Source of the DNA: DASWED01 sp036394995 | Lineage (GTDB): Bacteria; Actinomycetota; UBA4738; JACQTL01 | Direction: 5' to 3' | NCBI GenBank assembly: GCA_036394995.1 | Contig: DASWED010000001.1 | Location: 28,193-92,192, forward strand | DNA length: 64,000 nucleotides | Part shown: piece by piece, positions 29,277 to 38,288 of the stretch | Position numbering within the stretch: the stretch's first letter is position 1 | Layout of the letters: each line of letters starts with the position of its first letter | Program-made: the position numbers and the translations under genes | The notes under the pieces: generated by a model | Databases searched by the model: none | What the model saw: the letters and a program-made list of their open reading frames with translations, nothing else | What the model was told of the DNA's origin: nothing

Positions 29277-30098
29277 GGGACGTCCGACGCGGCGCTCAGC
29301 GCGGCGTGCCTGAGGAGCCCGGCGGAGGACGGGCGGCGTCACCCGGAGGGCCGTTCGCAGGCCGAACGCGGCGCCCCGGACCGCCGTCTCGCGCAGGGGG
29401 TCCCACCGGAGCCCGTAGGCGGCCCGGAGCGGCTCCGGAAGCAGGGCGGCCGTGACCTCCCGCTGGGCCAGCGCGAACGGCCGGAGCGGAAGCGGCATGG
29501 GCGGGGTGAGGATCGCCGGGGCCAGCCGGCGGGCGTCGTCGGAGACCTCCAGCGTGGAGATCGTGAGGTCGACGTAGCGACGGAAGCCGTCGAACGTGTC
29601 CGGAAGGATCTCCGGCGGCGTGAGCATGGCCACGGCCAGGGCGCCCATCTCCCCCACGTACCTCGACCGGTCGTGCTCGGAGAGCGGACGTACGAACCGG
29701 CGGTACGCGAGGAGCGCGCTGTCGACGAGCGTGGCCCACACCCACAGCAGGAGGGCAGGGTCGAGCGCCGAGTACGGCCCCCCGCCGGGCGTTCGGCCAC
29801 TGATCCGCCGGTGCACGGCGGTGACCCCCTCGGCGGCGCGGAGGGCCTCCTCGGTGTCCCCGAACGAGATGGCCAGCATGGCCTCCATGGTCCGGGCCAG
29901 CCGCCGGTAGGCCCCGCGCGGGAAGTCGCTGTGGCCGGCCACGCCCGCGGCCACCGCGGGATGGGCGATCTGCATGAGCAGGGCCCGGGGCCCGGCCAGG
30001 ATCAGCGCCGCCTCCCCGTTCACCCGCCAGGCCACCGACCCCGGCCCGAACAACCCGGCATCGCCGGGGACGGGGCCGATCGTTCGAGCGCTACGCAC
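29274..30098 (-). CDS. MpaB/latex-clearing-oxygenase-family (DUF2236) protein
   Basis: This 274-aa protein belongs to the DUF2236 family, which includes MpaB' and the rubber oxygenase Lcp, b-type-heme enzymes that cleave or oxidise hydrophobic substrates. Visible family features are the N-terminal GPGSVAWRVNGEAALILAGPRALLMQIAHP and VAGHSDFP with conserved His residues. ALLLWVWATLVDSALLAY with a mid-protein helix, and LTPPMPLPLRPF near the C-terminus, are also present. The GTG start at 30098 overlaps the stop of the alcohol dehydrogenase by 8 bp, so the two probably form one operon. The substrate is unknown. Confidence 0.82.
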   Translation of the reverse strand: MRSARTIGPVPGDAGLFGPGSVAWRVNGEAALILAGPRALLMQIAHPAVAAGVAGHSDFPRGAYRRLARTMEAMLAISFGDTEEALRAAEGVTAVHRRISGRTPGGGPYSALDPALLLWVWATLVDSALLAYRRFVRPLSEHDRSRYVGEMGALAVAMLTPPEILPDTFDGFRRYVDLTISTLEVSDDARRLAPAILTPPMPLPLRPFALAQREVTAALLPEPLRAAYGLRWDPLRETAVRGAAFGLRTALRVTPPVLRRAPQARRAERRVGRP

Positions 30099-31083
30099 GG
30101 GGGTCGATGAGGACCTTGATGCCCCCCCGGCCGTCGGCCTGGTCCTCGAAGGCTTGCTGGATCCCGGACAGGGGGCGTTCGTCGGTGATCACCTTCGCCG
30201 TCTCCGGGCGGCGCGCCAGCAGGGCCAGGGCGTCCTGCATCGACCGCCTCGAGGGGCCGGTGATGGCCAGGGCCCGCTGCTCCTTCACCGCCATCACCGC
30301 CGGGATGAACATGGCCGGCTCGAACGGCAGCCCCAGCAGCACGACCGTTCCCATGTGGCCGCAGGCGTTGAACGCGAGCTGGACGGCGGACGCGGCCCCG
30401 CTGCACTCGAACACGAACCGCGGCCCGTGCAGGTCCACGGCGAGGGTCTTCCAGAACGGGTCCTCGGCCACCGGGTCGAACGCCATCTCGCAACCGAACT
30501 CCAGGCCGGCCGCGCGGCGGTCCTCGCGGACGTCCGAGCCCACCACCCTGGCCCCGAGGTCGGCCAGCGCCGCCACCACGAGGAGGCCGATGGCCCCCAG
30601 GCCGGAGACGTACACGAGGTCCCCGGACCCGACGCCCGCATCCGTGATCGAGCGCATGGCCACGCCGAGCGGTTCGGCCAGGGCCGCCGAGCGGTCGTCC
30701 ACCTCGTCCGGCACCGGGATCAGCAGGTCCGCCAGGGGGTTCGTGGTCTCGGCGTAGCCGCCCCAGTGGTTCTGCGGGTTCAGGCAGTACCGGGGGCGTC
30801 CCTCGCGGCACCACACGCACTCGCCGCACCCCCGCCCGGGGAACGCCACCACGCGCTGCCCCGGCGACCACCGGCCGGTCGTGTCCTCCTCCACGACCCC
30901 GCTGTACTCGTGGCCGGGAACCCGGTCCTCGCCGGCCATGATCCCCACCTTCCACAGCGAGACGTCGGACCCGCAGATGCCGTTGAAGCCGACGCGAACG
31001 CGCGCCTCGCCGGGTTGCAGCTCGGGCGGGTCCACGTCCCGGACGGCGAACGTACGCACGCCGGTGAAGAACGCCGCCCGCAC
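30091..31083 (-). CDS. Zinc-dependent medium-chain alcohol dehydrogenase
   Basis: This 330-aa MDR-family dehydrogenase has the catalytic zinc ligands in GICGSDVSLW and PGHEYSG and four structural-zinc cysteines in GCGECVWCREGRPRYC. The nucleotide-binding motif is SGLGAIGLLVVAALA. An acidic residue after the second Rossmann strand (VVGSDVREDR) suggests NAD. GTG 31083 is selected because VRAAFFTGVRTFAVRDVDPP is the usual start of the family; earlier codons overlap the divergent acetyltransferase. It precedes and overlaps the MpaB-like gene, hinting at joint metabolism of a hydrophobic alcohol. Sorbitol/threonine-dehydrogenase-like members are the closest generic group. Confidence 0.88.
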   Translation of the reverse strand: MRAAFFTGVRTFAVRDVDPPELQPGEARVRVGFNGICGSDVSLWKVGIMAGEDRVPGHEYSGVVEEDTTGRWSPGQRVVAFPGRGCGECVWCREGRPRYCLNPQNHWGGYAETTNPLADLLIPVPDEVDDRSAALAEPLGVAMRSITDAGVGSGDLVYVSGLGAIGLLVVAALADLGARVVGSDVREDRRAAGLEFGCEMAFDPVAEDPFWKTLAVDLHGPRFVFECSGAASAVQLAFNACGHMGTVVLLGLPFEPAMFIPAVMAVKEQRALAITGPSRRSMQDALALLARRPETAKVITDERPLSGIQQAFEDQADGRGGIKVLIDPRA

Positions 31084-31126
31084 GCCCGTATCGTACGACG
31101 ACCTCCCCGCGTACCCTGTTCGCGGC

Positions 31127-31573
31127 ATGGAGATCAGGCCCATCCGCCCGGAGGAGCTCCCGGACGCGCTGCCCCTGTTCGCGGGATACCAGCGGTTCTA
31201 CGAGGTCCCCGAGCCGAACGACGAGGCCAACCTGGCCTTCTTCGCCCGCTTCTGCGAACCGTCGGGGGCCGGGCTGCTGCTCGGCGCGTGGGAGGACGAC
31301 GACCTGGTGGGGTTCGCGAACCTGTACTGGACGTTCTCGTCCACGCGAGCGGTCGACGCCGCGCTGATGAACGACCTGTTCGTCGCCGAGCGGGCCCGAG
31401 GTCTCGGCGCCGGGCGGGCGCTGATCCAGGCCGCGGCGGAGGCCGCGCGGGCCCGCGGATGCCACCACCTCGAGTGGTACACCGCGCCCGACAACGTCAC
31501 CGCCCGGCGCCTGTACGACGCCACCGGTGCCACTCGCTCCGAGTGGTTGGCCTACGAGATCGAGCTGACGTAG
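31127..31573 (+). CDS. GNAT-family N-acetyltransferase
   Basis: A 148-aa GNAT transferase starts with EIRPIRPEELPDALPLFAGY. It contains the acetyl-CoA pyrophosphate-binding loop in NDLFVAERARGLGAGRAL (motif A) and the C-terminal NVTARRLYDATGA (motif B). It is a soluble acetyltransferase of unknown substrate, similar in layout to small amine or amino-acid acetyltransferases. It is divergent from the alcohol dehydrogenase with only 43 bp between the starts, so both promoters overlap there. Confidence 0.88.
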   Translation: MEIRPIRPEELPDALPLFAGYQRFYEVPEPNDEANLAFFARFCEPSGAGLLLGAWEDDDLVGFANLYWTFSSTRAVDAALMNDLFVAERARGLGAGRALIQAAAEAARARGCHHLEWYTAPDNVTARRLYDATGATRSEWLAYEIELT

Positions 31574-31635
31574 CCGGTTCGGTCAGCCCGAACACGCGCC
31601 TCGGGCTAACGTATGGCACCCAGGAGGGCGGTGCG

Positions 31636-33288
31636 GTGACACTCGGAACCGAGCACGACGAACCGTCGGCGGCGACCGTCGAGCGGGCCCGGGACGCCGC
31701 CGGCCGCGAGGCGTGGGCGGAGGCCTACGAACTGCTGTCCTCGATGGAGCCCGCGCTCCTCGGGCCGGGTGACCTCGAGCTGCTGGCGCAGGCGGCCTGG
31801 TGGCTGTCCCGGTTGGAGGAATCCGTGGCCGCCCGGCAACGGGCCTATGCGGGCCACGCCGCCGCCGGGGAGGAGGTCCTCGCGGCGGGCGTCGCGGTCC
31901 GGCTGGCCATGGACCACTTCGTCCGCAGTGAGGGGGCGCTCGGGGCCGGTTGGCTCGCGCGGGCCCAGCGCCACCTCCGCGACCGACCGGAGACCTTCCA
32001 GCACGGATTGCTGGCCTGTGCTGAGTCCACCGTGGCCCGCTTCGGTGGGGAGCTCGAGGGCTCACTGGCACTGGCGGAGCGAGGGGCCGACATCGGCCGG
32101 CGCCTCCGGAACCCGGATCTGGTGGCGATGGGGGTCCACCTGGAGGGGCTGGCCCTCATCGCCGGAGGTCGCATCGCCGAAGGCGTGGCGCTGCTGGACG
32201 AGGCCATGACCTCGGTGGTGGCCGGCGAGCTCACCTCCTATTTCACCGGGGTGGTCTACTGCAACGTCCTCCAGGCCTGCCTGGCGCTGGCCGACCTCCG
32301 CCGGGCCGGGGAATGGAACGAGGCCTCCCGGGCGTGGTGCGAGTCCCTCCCCGCGCAGTCCCCGTTCCCCGGGCTCTGCCGGATCAACCGAGCGGAGCTG
32401 GCCACCCTCACCGGGGCGTGGGCGGAGGCCGAGGCCGAGGCGTCACGGGCCTCGGAGGAGGTCATGCGCCTCAATCCCGCGATGGCCGGCGCGGCCGTCT
32501 ACGAGGCCGGCGAGGTCCGCCGGCGGTGGGGGGACCTGGCCGGGGCGGAGGAGGCCTTCTCCCGCGCCCACGAGCTGGGATTCGAGCCACAGCCCGGCCT
32601 GGCCCTGGTCCGGCTGGCACAGGGGAAGCCCGGACCGGCCGTGAGCGCGCTCCGCCTCGCGGTCACCGGGGAGCTCGGCAACCGCCTCCGTCGCGCCCGG
32701 CTCCTGGCGGCGCTGGTGGAGGCGGCCCTCGCGCTCCCCGACATCGATTCGGCGGGGGAGGCCGCCGAGGAGCTGGAGGGCATCGCTCGCGAGTTCCGGA
32801 CGCCCGTGCTGGACGCCTCCGCGGCCACGGCGCGCGGGTCGGTCCTGCTGGCGCGAGGCGACGTGACCGGCGCCCTCGGGGAGCTCCGCCGGGCCTGCGC
32901 CACCTGGCAGGAGGTACGGCTCCCCTACGACGCCGCTCGCGCCAGGATGCTGTACGGCCTGGCCCTGCGCGCGGCCGGCGACGAGGACGACGCCAGGCTG
33001 GAGCTTCGAGCGGCGCTCGGGACGTTCGAACGGCTGGGGGCAGCCCTCGACCTGGCCGCCGCGTCCGGGCTGCTCGGCGAGACGACGGGACTCCCCCGCG
33101 GGCTCACCTCGCGGGAGGCTGAGGTGCTGCGACTGGTGGCCGCCGGCAAGTCGAACCGGGACATCGCCGCCGCGCTCGTGATCAGCGAGCACACCGTGGC
33201 CCGGCACCTCCAGAACATCTTCGCCAAGCTCAACGTGTCGTCCCGCTCGGCCGCCACCGCGTTCGCGTTCGAACACGGCCTCGCGTGA
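31636..33288 (+). CDS. LuxR-family transcriptional regulator with a tetratricopeptide-like sensor region
   Basis: This 550-aa regulator has about 480 residues of paired amphipathic Ala/Leu-rich helices resembling TPR arrays (AWAEAYELLSSMEPALL, GDLAGAEEAFSRAHELG). A C-terminal LuxR/GerE helix-turn-helix follows (LTSREAEVLRLVAAGKSNRD, then ISEHTVARHLQNIFAKLNV). It resembles MalT/LAL regulators that have lost the ATPase domain, as no Walker motif is visible. The start is GTG 31636, with AGGAGG 8 bp upstream. It lies 62 bp after the acetyltransferase on the same strand. Its target is unknown. Confidence 0.88.
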   Translation: MTLGTEHDEPSAATVERARDAAGREAWAEAYELLSSMEPALLGPGDLELLAQAAWWLSRLEESVAARQRAYAGHAAAGEEVLAAGVAVRLAMDHFVRSEGALGAGWLARAQRHLRDRPETFQHGLLACAESTVARFGGELEGSLALAERGADIGRRLRNPDLVAMGVHLEGLALIAGGRIAEGVALLDEAMTSVVAGELTSYFTGVVYCNVLQACLALADLRRAGEWNEASRAWCESLPAQSPFPGLCRINRAELATLTGAWAEAEAEASRASEEVMRLNPAMAGAAVYEAGEVRRRWGDLAGAEEAFSRAHELGFEPQPGLALVRLAQGKPGPAVSALRLAVTGELGNRLRRARLLAALVEAALALPDIDSAGEAAEELEGIAREFRTPVLDASAATARGSVLLARGDVTGALGELRRACATWQEVRLPYDAARARMLYGLALRAAGDEDDARLELRAALGTFERLGAALDLAAASGLLGETTGLPRGLTSREAEVLRLVAAGKSNRDIAAALVISEHTVARHLQNIFAKLNVSSRSAATAFAFEHGLA

Positions 33289-33297
33289 CGAGGCCGA

Positions 33298-34305
33298 TCA
33301 GAGCTCGTGGCAGGGGCTCCGGAAGATCCCGTCGAGGAATGCCAGCGCCATCGGGACCTCGGACGCGGCGTCGAAGTCCTTCCAGGACCCCAAGCCCGCG
33401 ACGATCCGGAGGCGCGCGGTCCCGACGCCGTTGAACCGGTCGAGCGCGCGAGCGAACGCCACGCTCTGCTGGACGGGCACCACCGGGTCGAGGTCGCCGT
33501 GCGCGATGAGGAACGGCGACACGTTGCGGCCGGGCGTGAGGTACGTGATCGGGTTCGTGGCCCGGACCCGGCCGGGCACGGACTGGATCGGCGCGCCGAC
33601 CAGCCGTGACTCGCCGGACGTCGCTGCGTCGTGACGCTCGGCGGGTTCGAGGCCGGGAGTCCGCGCCAGCTGGCGGTCCATCGTGAGGAAGTTCACCGGC
33701 CCGAACCAGTCGACGACGGCCTGGACCGCGCTCGAGGTCGTCGGGTTGCCGAGCTTCGGGTCGTCGAACCGGGCCACGCCGGCGGTGGTCCCGAGCAGGG
33801 ACACGAGTTGGCCGCCGGAGGAGTCGCCCCAGGCCGCGATGCGGATCGGGTCGAGGCCGTACCGGCCGGCGTTGGCCCGCATGAACCGGACCGCAGCCTT
33901 CACGTCCTGGATCTGGGCCGGGAACGTGGCCTCGTCGGTGAGCCGGTAGTTGATGCTGGCGAAGGCGTACCCGCGCCGAAGGATCGCGGGGAGGTAGGCC
34001 GCGTGCTCGGGCGCCGACTTGTCGCCGGTCGTCCAAGCCCCGCCGTGGACGTACATCACCAGCGGCAGGCGGGGGACGGGGAGCCTCGGGAGGTACAGGT
34101 CGAGCACCTCGGACGGCGAGGCCGTGGCGTAGTGGATGTCCGCGATCCGGCGGTACGGCGGCGGCTGCAGGGTGGCCGGGTCGGTGGGGGCCTCGGCCAC
34201 GGAGGACGAGCGCGACGCCGTGACGGGGCTCAGGCCGGCACACGCGGACAGGACGAGCACGAGGGCCGCCACGGGGCCCGCCAGCTGGAATCGCCGTGAG
34301 GTCAC
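33298..34305 (-). CDS. Exported lipoprotein alpha/beta hydrolase (esterase/lipase, BD-FAE/HSL type)
   Basis: A 335-aa hydrolase starts at GTG 34305, with AGGAGG 6 bp upstream. It opens with an export signal and lipobox (VLVLSACAG), so it is probably a surface-anchored esterase. The catalytic domain shows the oxyanion motif YVHGGAW, the nucleophile elbow WGDSSGGQ, the acid in AHGDLDPVVP and a C-terminal region around SWKDFDAASEV. The usual His is not obvious in the last 40 residues: the final residues read CHEL, so the position of the catalytic His should be checked. It is convergent with the LuxR regulator. Confidence 0.82.
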   Translation of the reverse strand: MTSRRFQLAGPVAALVLVLSACAGLSPVTASRSSSVAEAPTDPATLQPPPYRRIADIHYATASPSEVLDLYLPRLPVPRLPLVMYVHGGAWTTGDKSAPEHAAYLPAILRRGYAFASINYRLTDEATFPAQIQDVKAAVRFMRANAGRYGLDPIRIAAWGDSSGGQLVSLLGTTAGVARFDDPKLGNPTTSSAVQAVVDWFGPVNFLTMDRQLARTPGLEPAERHDAATSGESRLVGAPIQSVPGRVRATNPITYLTPGRNVSPFLIAHGDLDPVVPVQQSVAFARALDRFNGVGTARLRIVAGLGSWKDFDAASEVPMALAFLDGIFRSPCHEL

Positions 34306-34382
34306 GGAGTGCCTCCTGTCGATGGGAATCGTCTCACGCTTCCGCCGAACGGCGCGACACGGCGGGGCCGGCGGGCCGCGCT

Positions 34383-34425
34383 CCACGGGACAGTCGCGTC
34401 CCGTGGTGGATTCGAACCACGACCG
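34383..34425. other. Paired hairpins with a tRNA T-arm-like segment
   Basis: A perfect 9-bp inverted repeat (ccacgggac / gtcccgtgg, 6-nt loop) overlaps a second arm. On the minus strand that arm reads as a T-arm-like GTGGTTCGAATCCAC. No matching 5' acceptor strand or anticodon arm is found on either side, so this is not a tRNA gene. It lies in the 211-bp region between divergent esterase and monooxygenase genes and may be regulatory or a relic. Confidence 0.45.
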
Positions 34426-34516
34426 CCCCGATCGCGAATTGGCTGATTCCGGCGATGAGGGGCGGTCGGGCCCCCACATAGCGTCGCCTCCGGGAACACA
34501 CCGGAAGGAGGCAGGG

Positions 34517-35644
34517 ATGGACGGGAGCGGTGGGACGGAGCGGTTCGACACCGTGGTCATCGGCGGGGGGCAGGCCGGGCTCTCGGTCGGGTACCACCTG
34601 CGGAAGCGGGGGCTGTCGTTCGTGATCCTGGAGGCGAACGAGCGAATCGGTGACTCGTGGCGGCGGCGGTGGGACTCGCTGCGGGTGTTCACCCCGGCTA
34701 AGTACGACGGGCTGGACGGCTGGCGGTACCCGGGGAAGGGCTGGTCGTTCCCCTCGAAGGACGAGCTGGGCGACTACCTGGAGGCCTACGCGGGCCGGTT
34801 CGAGCTGCCCGTTCGAACGGGCGTCGCCGTGAACGAGCTGAGCAGGGATGGTGACCGGTACTTGGTGACCACGGGCGGGGGGCGGCTCGAGGCGGATCAC
34901 GTCGTGGTCGCGACCGGCTACTGCCACACGCCGATGGTGCCCGGCTTCGCCAAGGAGCTGGATCCCGGCATCGTTCAGATGCACTCCAACGACTACCTGA
35001 ACGCGGGCCAGCTCCGCGACGGCGGCGTGCTGCTGGTGGGGGCCGGCAACTCGGGCGCCGAGATCGCGATCGAGGTGGCGAAGACCCACCCGACGTGGGT
35101 CGCGGGCAAGGTGCCGGGCCAGTTCCCGGTTCGCCACGGGAGCGTGCCCGCACGGTTCCTCCTCCCGGTGATCCGGTTCATCGGCCACCACGTGCTGACC
35201 ACCGGGACACCGATCGGCCGGAAGGTTCGACCCAGGTTCGTCTCGCGGGGAGCACCGCTGATCCGGGTGAAGGAGAAGGACCTCCTCGCAGCCGGGGTGG
35301 AGCGGGTCCCCCGAGTCAGGGGCGTCCGGGACGGGATGCCGGAGCTCGACGACGACCGGGTCCTCGACGTGGCGAACGTCATCTGGTGCACGGGGTTCCG
35401 CCCGGATTTCTCGTGGATCGACCTCTCGGTCTTCGGCGACCGCGGCGAGCCCGAGCAGGACCGCGGCGTGGTGGCGAGCGAGCCGGGCCTGTATTTCGTC
35501 GGCCTCCACTTCCTGTACGCGGCCACGTCCGAGGTGCTGCCGGGCGTGGGCCGCGACGCCGAGCACATCGCGAGGCACATCTCGAAGCGTGCCGCCGCCG
35601 GGAAGACCCGCGCGCCGGGAGCGCGAGTCCCGGTCGAAGCCTGA
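34517..35644 (+). CDS. Flavin-containing monooxygenase-like FAD/NAD(P) oxidoreductase
   Basis: A 375-aa two-dinucleotide-binding flavoprotein. The FAD site is VVIGGGQAGLSVGYHLRKRG, followed by RIGDSWRRRWDSLRVFTP. The NAD(P)H site is GGVLLVGAGNSGAEIAIEVA, and ATGYCHTP and WCTGFRPDFSW are the conserved linker segments. It resembles CzcO/YUCCA-like monooxygenases that hydroxylate small nucleophiles or ketones. The ATG at 34517 follows GGAAGGAGG. The substrate is unknown. It is followed by a hairpin and then the ThDP enzyme on the same strand. Confidence 0.88.
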   Translation: MDGSGGTERFDTVVIGGGQAGLSVGYHLRKRGLSFVILEANERIGDSWRRRWDSLRVFTPAKYDGLDGWRYPGKGWSFPSKDELGDYLEAYAGRFELPVRTGVAVNELSRDGDRYLVTTGGGRLEADHVVVATGYCHTPMVPGFAKELDPGIVQMHSNDYLNAGQLRDGGVLLVGAGNSGAEIAIEVAKTHPTWVAGKVPGQFPVRHGSVPARFLLPVIRFIGHHVLTTGTPIGRKVRPRFVSRGAPLIRVKEKDLLAAGVERVPRVRGVRDGMPELDDDRVLDVANVIWCTGFRPDFSWIDLSVFGDRGEPEQDRGVVASEPGLYFVGLHFLYAATSEVLPGVGRDAEHIARHISKRAAAGKTRAPGARVPVEA

Positions 35645-35652
35645 CGAGGGAA

Positions 35653-35679
35653 CCGGGGGGCGATCCGGCCCCCCCCCGG
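35653..35679 (+). terminator. G/C-rich hairpin after the monooxygenase
   Basis: An 8-bp stem (ccgggggg / ccccccgg) with an 11-nt loop begins 8 bp after the stop codon. It lacks a T-tail and may only attenuate transcription into the downstream ThDP enzyme gene. Confidence 0.4.
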
Positions 35680-35704
35680 GGCCCTCCACTACAGTCCCCG
35701 TGCG

Positions 35705-37378
35705 ATGTCCGAGGCGGAGCACGGCGGGATCCTGGCGGCGCGGGCCCTGCGGGAATCGGGCATCACCACGCTGTTCGCGCTGCCCGGGGGGCACAACCTG
35801 CCCCTGTTCGAGGGGGCCCGGCTGGAGGGCCTTCGGCTCATCGACACGCGGCACGAGGAGAGCGCCGTGATGATGGCCGAGGGGTGGGCCCTGGCCACCG
35901 GCTCCGTGGGCGTCGCGAGCGTCACCGCCGGCCCGGGGTTCACGAACGCGCTACCCGGGATCGCCGAGGCGCAGAAGGCCGGAGTCCCGGTGGTGGTGAT
36001 CAGCGGCCGGACGGGCTTGCGCCAGCGAGGGCGGGAGGCCGTGCAGGACCTCGACCAGCTCGCGGTCGTGACGCCCATGTCGAAGTGGCGCGATCAGTGC
36101 CTGGCGCCGGAGCGGATCCCCGAGTACGTCCGGGCTGCCGTCCACCACGCGCGGAGCGGGGCACCGGGCGTGGCCTACCTCGAGATCCCGCAGGACGTGT
36201 TCGGCGCCCGGGCCGACGCCGCGGGAAGGCCGTGGCCCCAGGGGTTCCCGGTGGCGCGCCCGGCCGCGGACTCCCGGGACCTGGAGCGGGCCGTGGAGAT
36301 CCTGGCGGGGGCGTCGCGGCCCGTGGTCCTGGCCGGGTCGGGCGCGTTCTTCTCCGGTGCGGGCGAGGAGCTGCGGGCGTTCGTCGAACGAACGGGCATC
36401 CCGGCCGTCACCACCAGCGCGGCGCGGGGGCTCCTTGACGACGACCATCCCCGGTGTCTGGGCGGGCTGGTCCACGCCGGGATCACGGTGGCGTCGAGCG
36501 ACGCCGTCCTGGTCCTGGGGTCGCGGTTCAACGCGAACCTGCTGTGGGGCGGCGCGCCGCTGTTCCCGATCGAGGGACGGATCGTGCAGGTGGACGTGCG
36601 CCCGGAGCACCTGGGCGGCGAGCGGCTCCCCGACGTCGGGCTGGCCGGCGATTGCGCCGTGGTGCTCCGCCAGCTGACCGGGGCGTGGACACCGGAGCCG
36701 GGCGTCCTGGATGGCTGGGCCGAACAGGCCAGGGGGGGCGTCCGGGCGTCCCGGGAGCAGTGGTCGGCCGAGGTCGATCGTCCGTCGAACGGCGTGCACC
36801 CCGGGTGGCTGGCTCGGGAGACCGCCGCGTTCGCCGAGGAGATCGGCCCGTGCACGACAGTGGCTGACGGCGGCGACAGCGTGCTGTGGGGCATCGCGTG
36901 GTTCCGGGCCCACCGTCCGGGGACCCACCTGTACATCGGCTCGGCGTTCGGGACGCTCGGGATCGGCTTGCCGTTCGCCATCGCGGCGAAGGCGGCCCGC
37001 CCGGAGGAACCCGTGGTGCTGCTCACGGGGGACGGGGCGTTCGGGCTCTCGGCGATGGAGCTCGACACGGCCGCCCGTCACGGCCTTCCGGTGATCGTCG
37101 TGGTTGTGAACAACGGCGGCTGGGGGGACGTCCGCCACGAGCAGCGCGCGTTCTACGGCGAGGAGGCGGACACCGGCGCGGTCCTGTCCGGGATGCGCTA
37201 CGACAGCCTGGCGGAGGCCGTCGGCGGCCACGGCGAGCGGGTCGAGTCGCCGGAGGAGCTCCGCCCCGCCCTGGAGCGCGCCGCGGCCTCCGGGATGGTG
37301 GCCGTGGTGGACGTGGCCACCGACCCCGACGTCATGAGCGACCTCATGAGGAACCTCGGCGGCATGGACGTCATGTGA
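35705..37378 (+). CDS. Thiamine-diphosphate-dependent enzyme (acetolactate synthase / 2-hydroxyacyl-CoA lyase-like)
   Basis: This 557-aa three-domain ThDP enzyme has an N-terminal pyrimidine domain with the activating Glu in DTRHEESAVMMAEGWA. The middle domain contains RPVVLAGSGAFFSGAG. The C-terminal PP domain carries the Mg/ThDP motif from GDGAFGLSAMELDTA to NNGGWG. The family includes acetolactate synthase, benzoylformate decarboxylase, oxalyl-CoA decarboxylase and 2-hydroxyacyl-CoA lyase. No CoA-binding or FAD-specific feature clear enough to choose between them was seen. It stands alone without a small ALS regulatory subunit, which argues against a biosynthetic ilvB role. Confidence 0.87.
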   Translation: MSEAEHGGILAARALRESGITTLFALPGGHNLPLFEGARLEGLRLIDTRHEESAVMMAEGWALATGSVGVASVTAGPGFTNALPGIAEAQKAGVPVVVISGRTGLRQRGREAVQDLDQLAVVTPMSKWRDQCLAPERIPEYVRAAVHHARSGAPGVAYLEIPQDVFGARADAAGRPWPQGFPVARPAADSRDLERAVEILAGASRPVVLAGSGAFFSGAGEELRAFVERTGIPAVTTSAARGLLDDDHPRCLGGLVHAGITVASSDAVLVLGSRFNANLLWGGAPLFPIEGRIVQVDVRPEHLGGERLPDVGLAGDCAVVLRQLTGAWTPEPGVLDGWAEQARGGVRASREQWSAEVDRPSNGVHPGWLARETAAFAEEIGPCTTVADGGDSVLWGIAWFRAHRPGTHLYIGSAFGTLGIGLPFAIAAKAARPEEPVVLLTGDGAFGLSAMELDTAARHGLPVIVVVVNNGGWGDVRHEQRAFYGEEADTGAVLSGMRYDSLAEAVGGHGERVESPEELRPALERAAASGMVAVVDVATDPDVMSDLMRNLGGMDVM

Positions 37379-37544
37379 CGCCCGGCCCGGTCCGGCGTCC
37401 GGGCTCGCCGCGGTCAGCCCGTTCGACCCAAAGAACCTCCTCGAAGGTGCAGCCGTTGTGCGCACATTGCTCGTACGCAGCCCGAACGTCCTGGTCAGTC
37501 GACCGGTCGAGCGCGCCAGCCGCCCATCGCAGGAACGCTGCCCG

Positions 37545-38285
37545 CTATCCGCTCGGATCCAGACGGCCGATCTGGCCCAACAGGTCCGGTGCTTCCTGCG
37601 ACTTGGGAACCCGAACGTCGTCCACGATCGCACCATCCCGAAGCCTCACGACGCGATCGCACCGGCTGGCCACGACCGGGTCGTGGGTCGCGACGATCAC
37701 GCTCATTCCTCGGTCGCGGCGGAGGTCCAGGATCAGCTGGACGATCTCACCCCCGGTCACGGAGTCGAGGTTGCCGGTGGGCTCGTCGGCCAACAGGAGA
37801 CCTGGTTCGTTGATGAGAGCTCTTGCGATCGCGACCCGCTGCTGCTCCCCCCCAGACAGGCGCGAGGGAAGCGAACGCTCCCTGCCCGCAAGCCCGAGGG
37901 CCGCCAGGAGTTCCATGGCACGCTCGAACTTGTCGAAGTCCGCACGGTAGGGAAGCAAGGGGGCGGCGACGTTGTCACGGACAGAGAGGGATGGCAGCAG
38001 GTGGAACCGCTGGAAGACAAAACCGATCTTCCGTCGGTACGTGGCCTGCTGAGCCCGAGACAGGGAGGTCACCTCCGAGCGCCCCACCCAAACGATTCCC
38101 TCGTCGGGCCGATCCATGGCCCCGATCACGTGGAGTAAGGTCGACTTGCCGGAGCCGGAAGGGCCCGTTACGGCGACCAACTCCCCGGAGTCGATGGACA
38201 GATCCACGCGGTCAAGCGCGACGACGTCCTGCCCATCGGTCGCGTATCGCTTCGACACTCCGGTGAGTTCGACGCGGAATCCCAT
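37545..38285 (-). CDS. ABC transporter ATP-binding protein (MacB/LolD type)
   Basis: A 246-aa ATPase powers the adjacent FtsX-like permease. Walker A is GPSGSGKST, the Q-loop lies in FVFQRFHLLPSLS, the signature is LSGGEQQRVAIARAL, Walker B is LLLADEPTGNLD and the switch His is in IVATHDPVV. This is the classic MacB/LolD/YknY subgroup that moves lipoproteins or small hydrophobic molecules rather than importing solutes. It starts 3 bp after the permease stop, with GAGGAG upstream. The coding frame continues for about 57 codons beyond its TAG stop without a start codon (see findings). Confidence 0.92.
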   Translation of the reverse strand: MGFRVELTGVSKRYATDGQDVVALDRVDLSIDSGELVAVTGPSGSGKSTLLHVIGAMDRPDEGIVWVGRSEVTSLSRAQQATYRRKIGFVFQRFHLLPSLSVRDNVAAPLLPYRADFDKFERAMELLAALGLAGRERSLPSRLSGGEQQRVAIARALINEPGLLLADEPTGNLDSVTGGEIVQLILDLRRDRGMSVIVATHDPVVASRCDRVVRLRDGAIVDDVRVPKSQEAPDLLGQIGRLDPSG

Positions 38286-38288
38286 CGA

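Noticed and set aside
34380..34500. Possible tRNA gene on the minus strand
   Set aside because: The T-arm-like GGTTCGAATCC is present, but no 5' acceptor strand pairs with the following bases and no D-arm or anticodon arm fits upstream. It is not a complete tRNA.
37380..37404. Weak hairpin after the ThDP enzyme (gcccgg / ccgggc)
   Set aside because: The stem is only 6 bp with no T-run, too weak in this GC-rich background to call a terminator.
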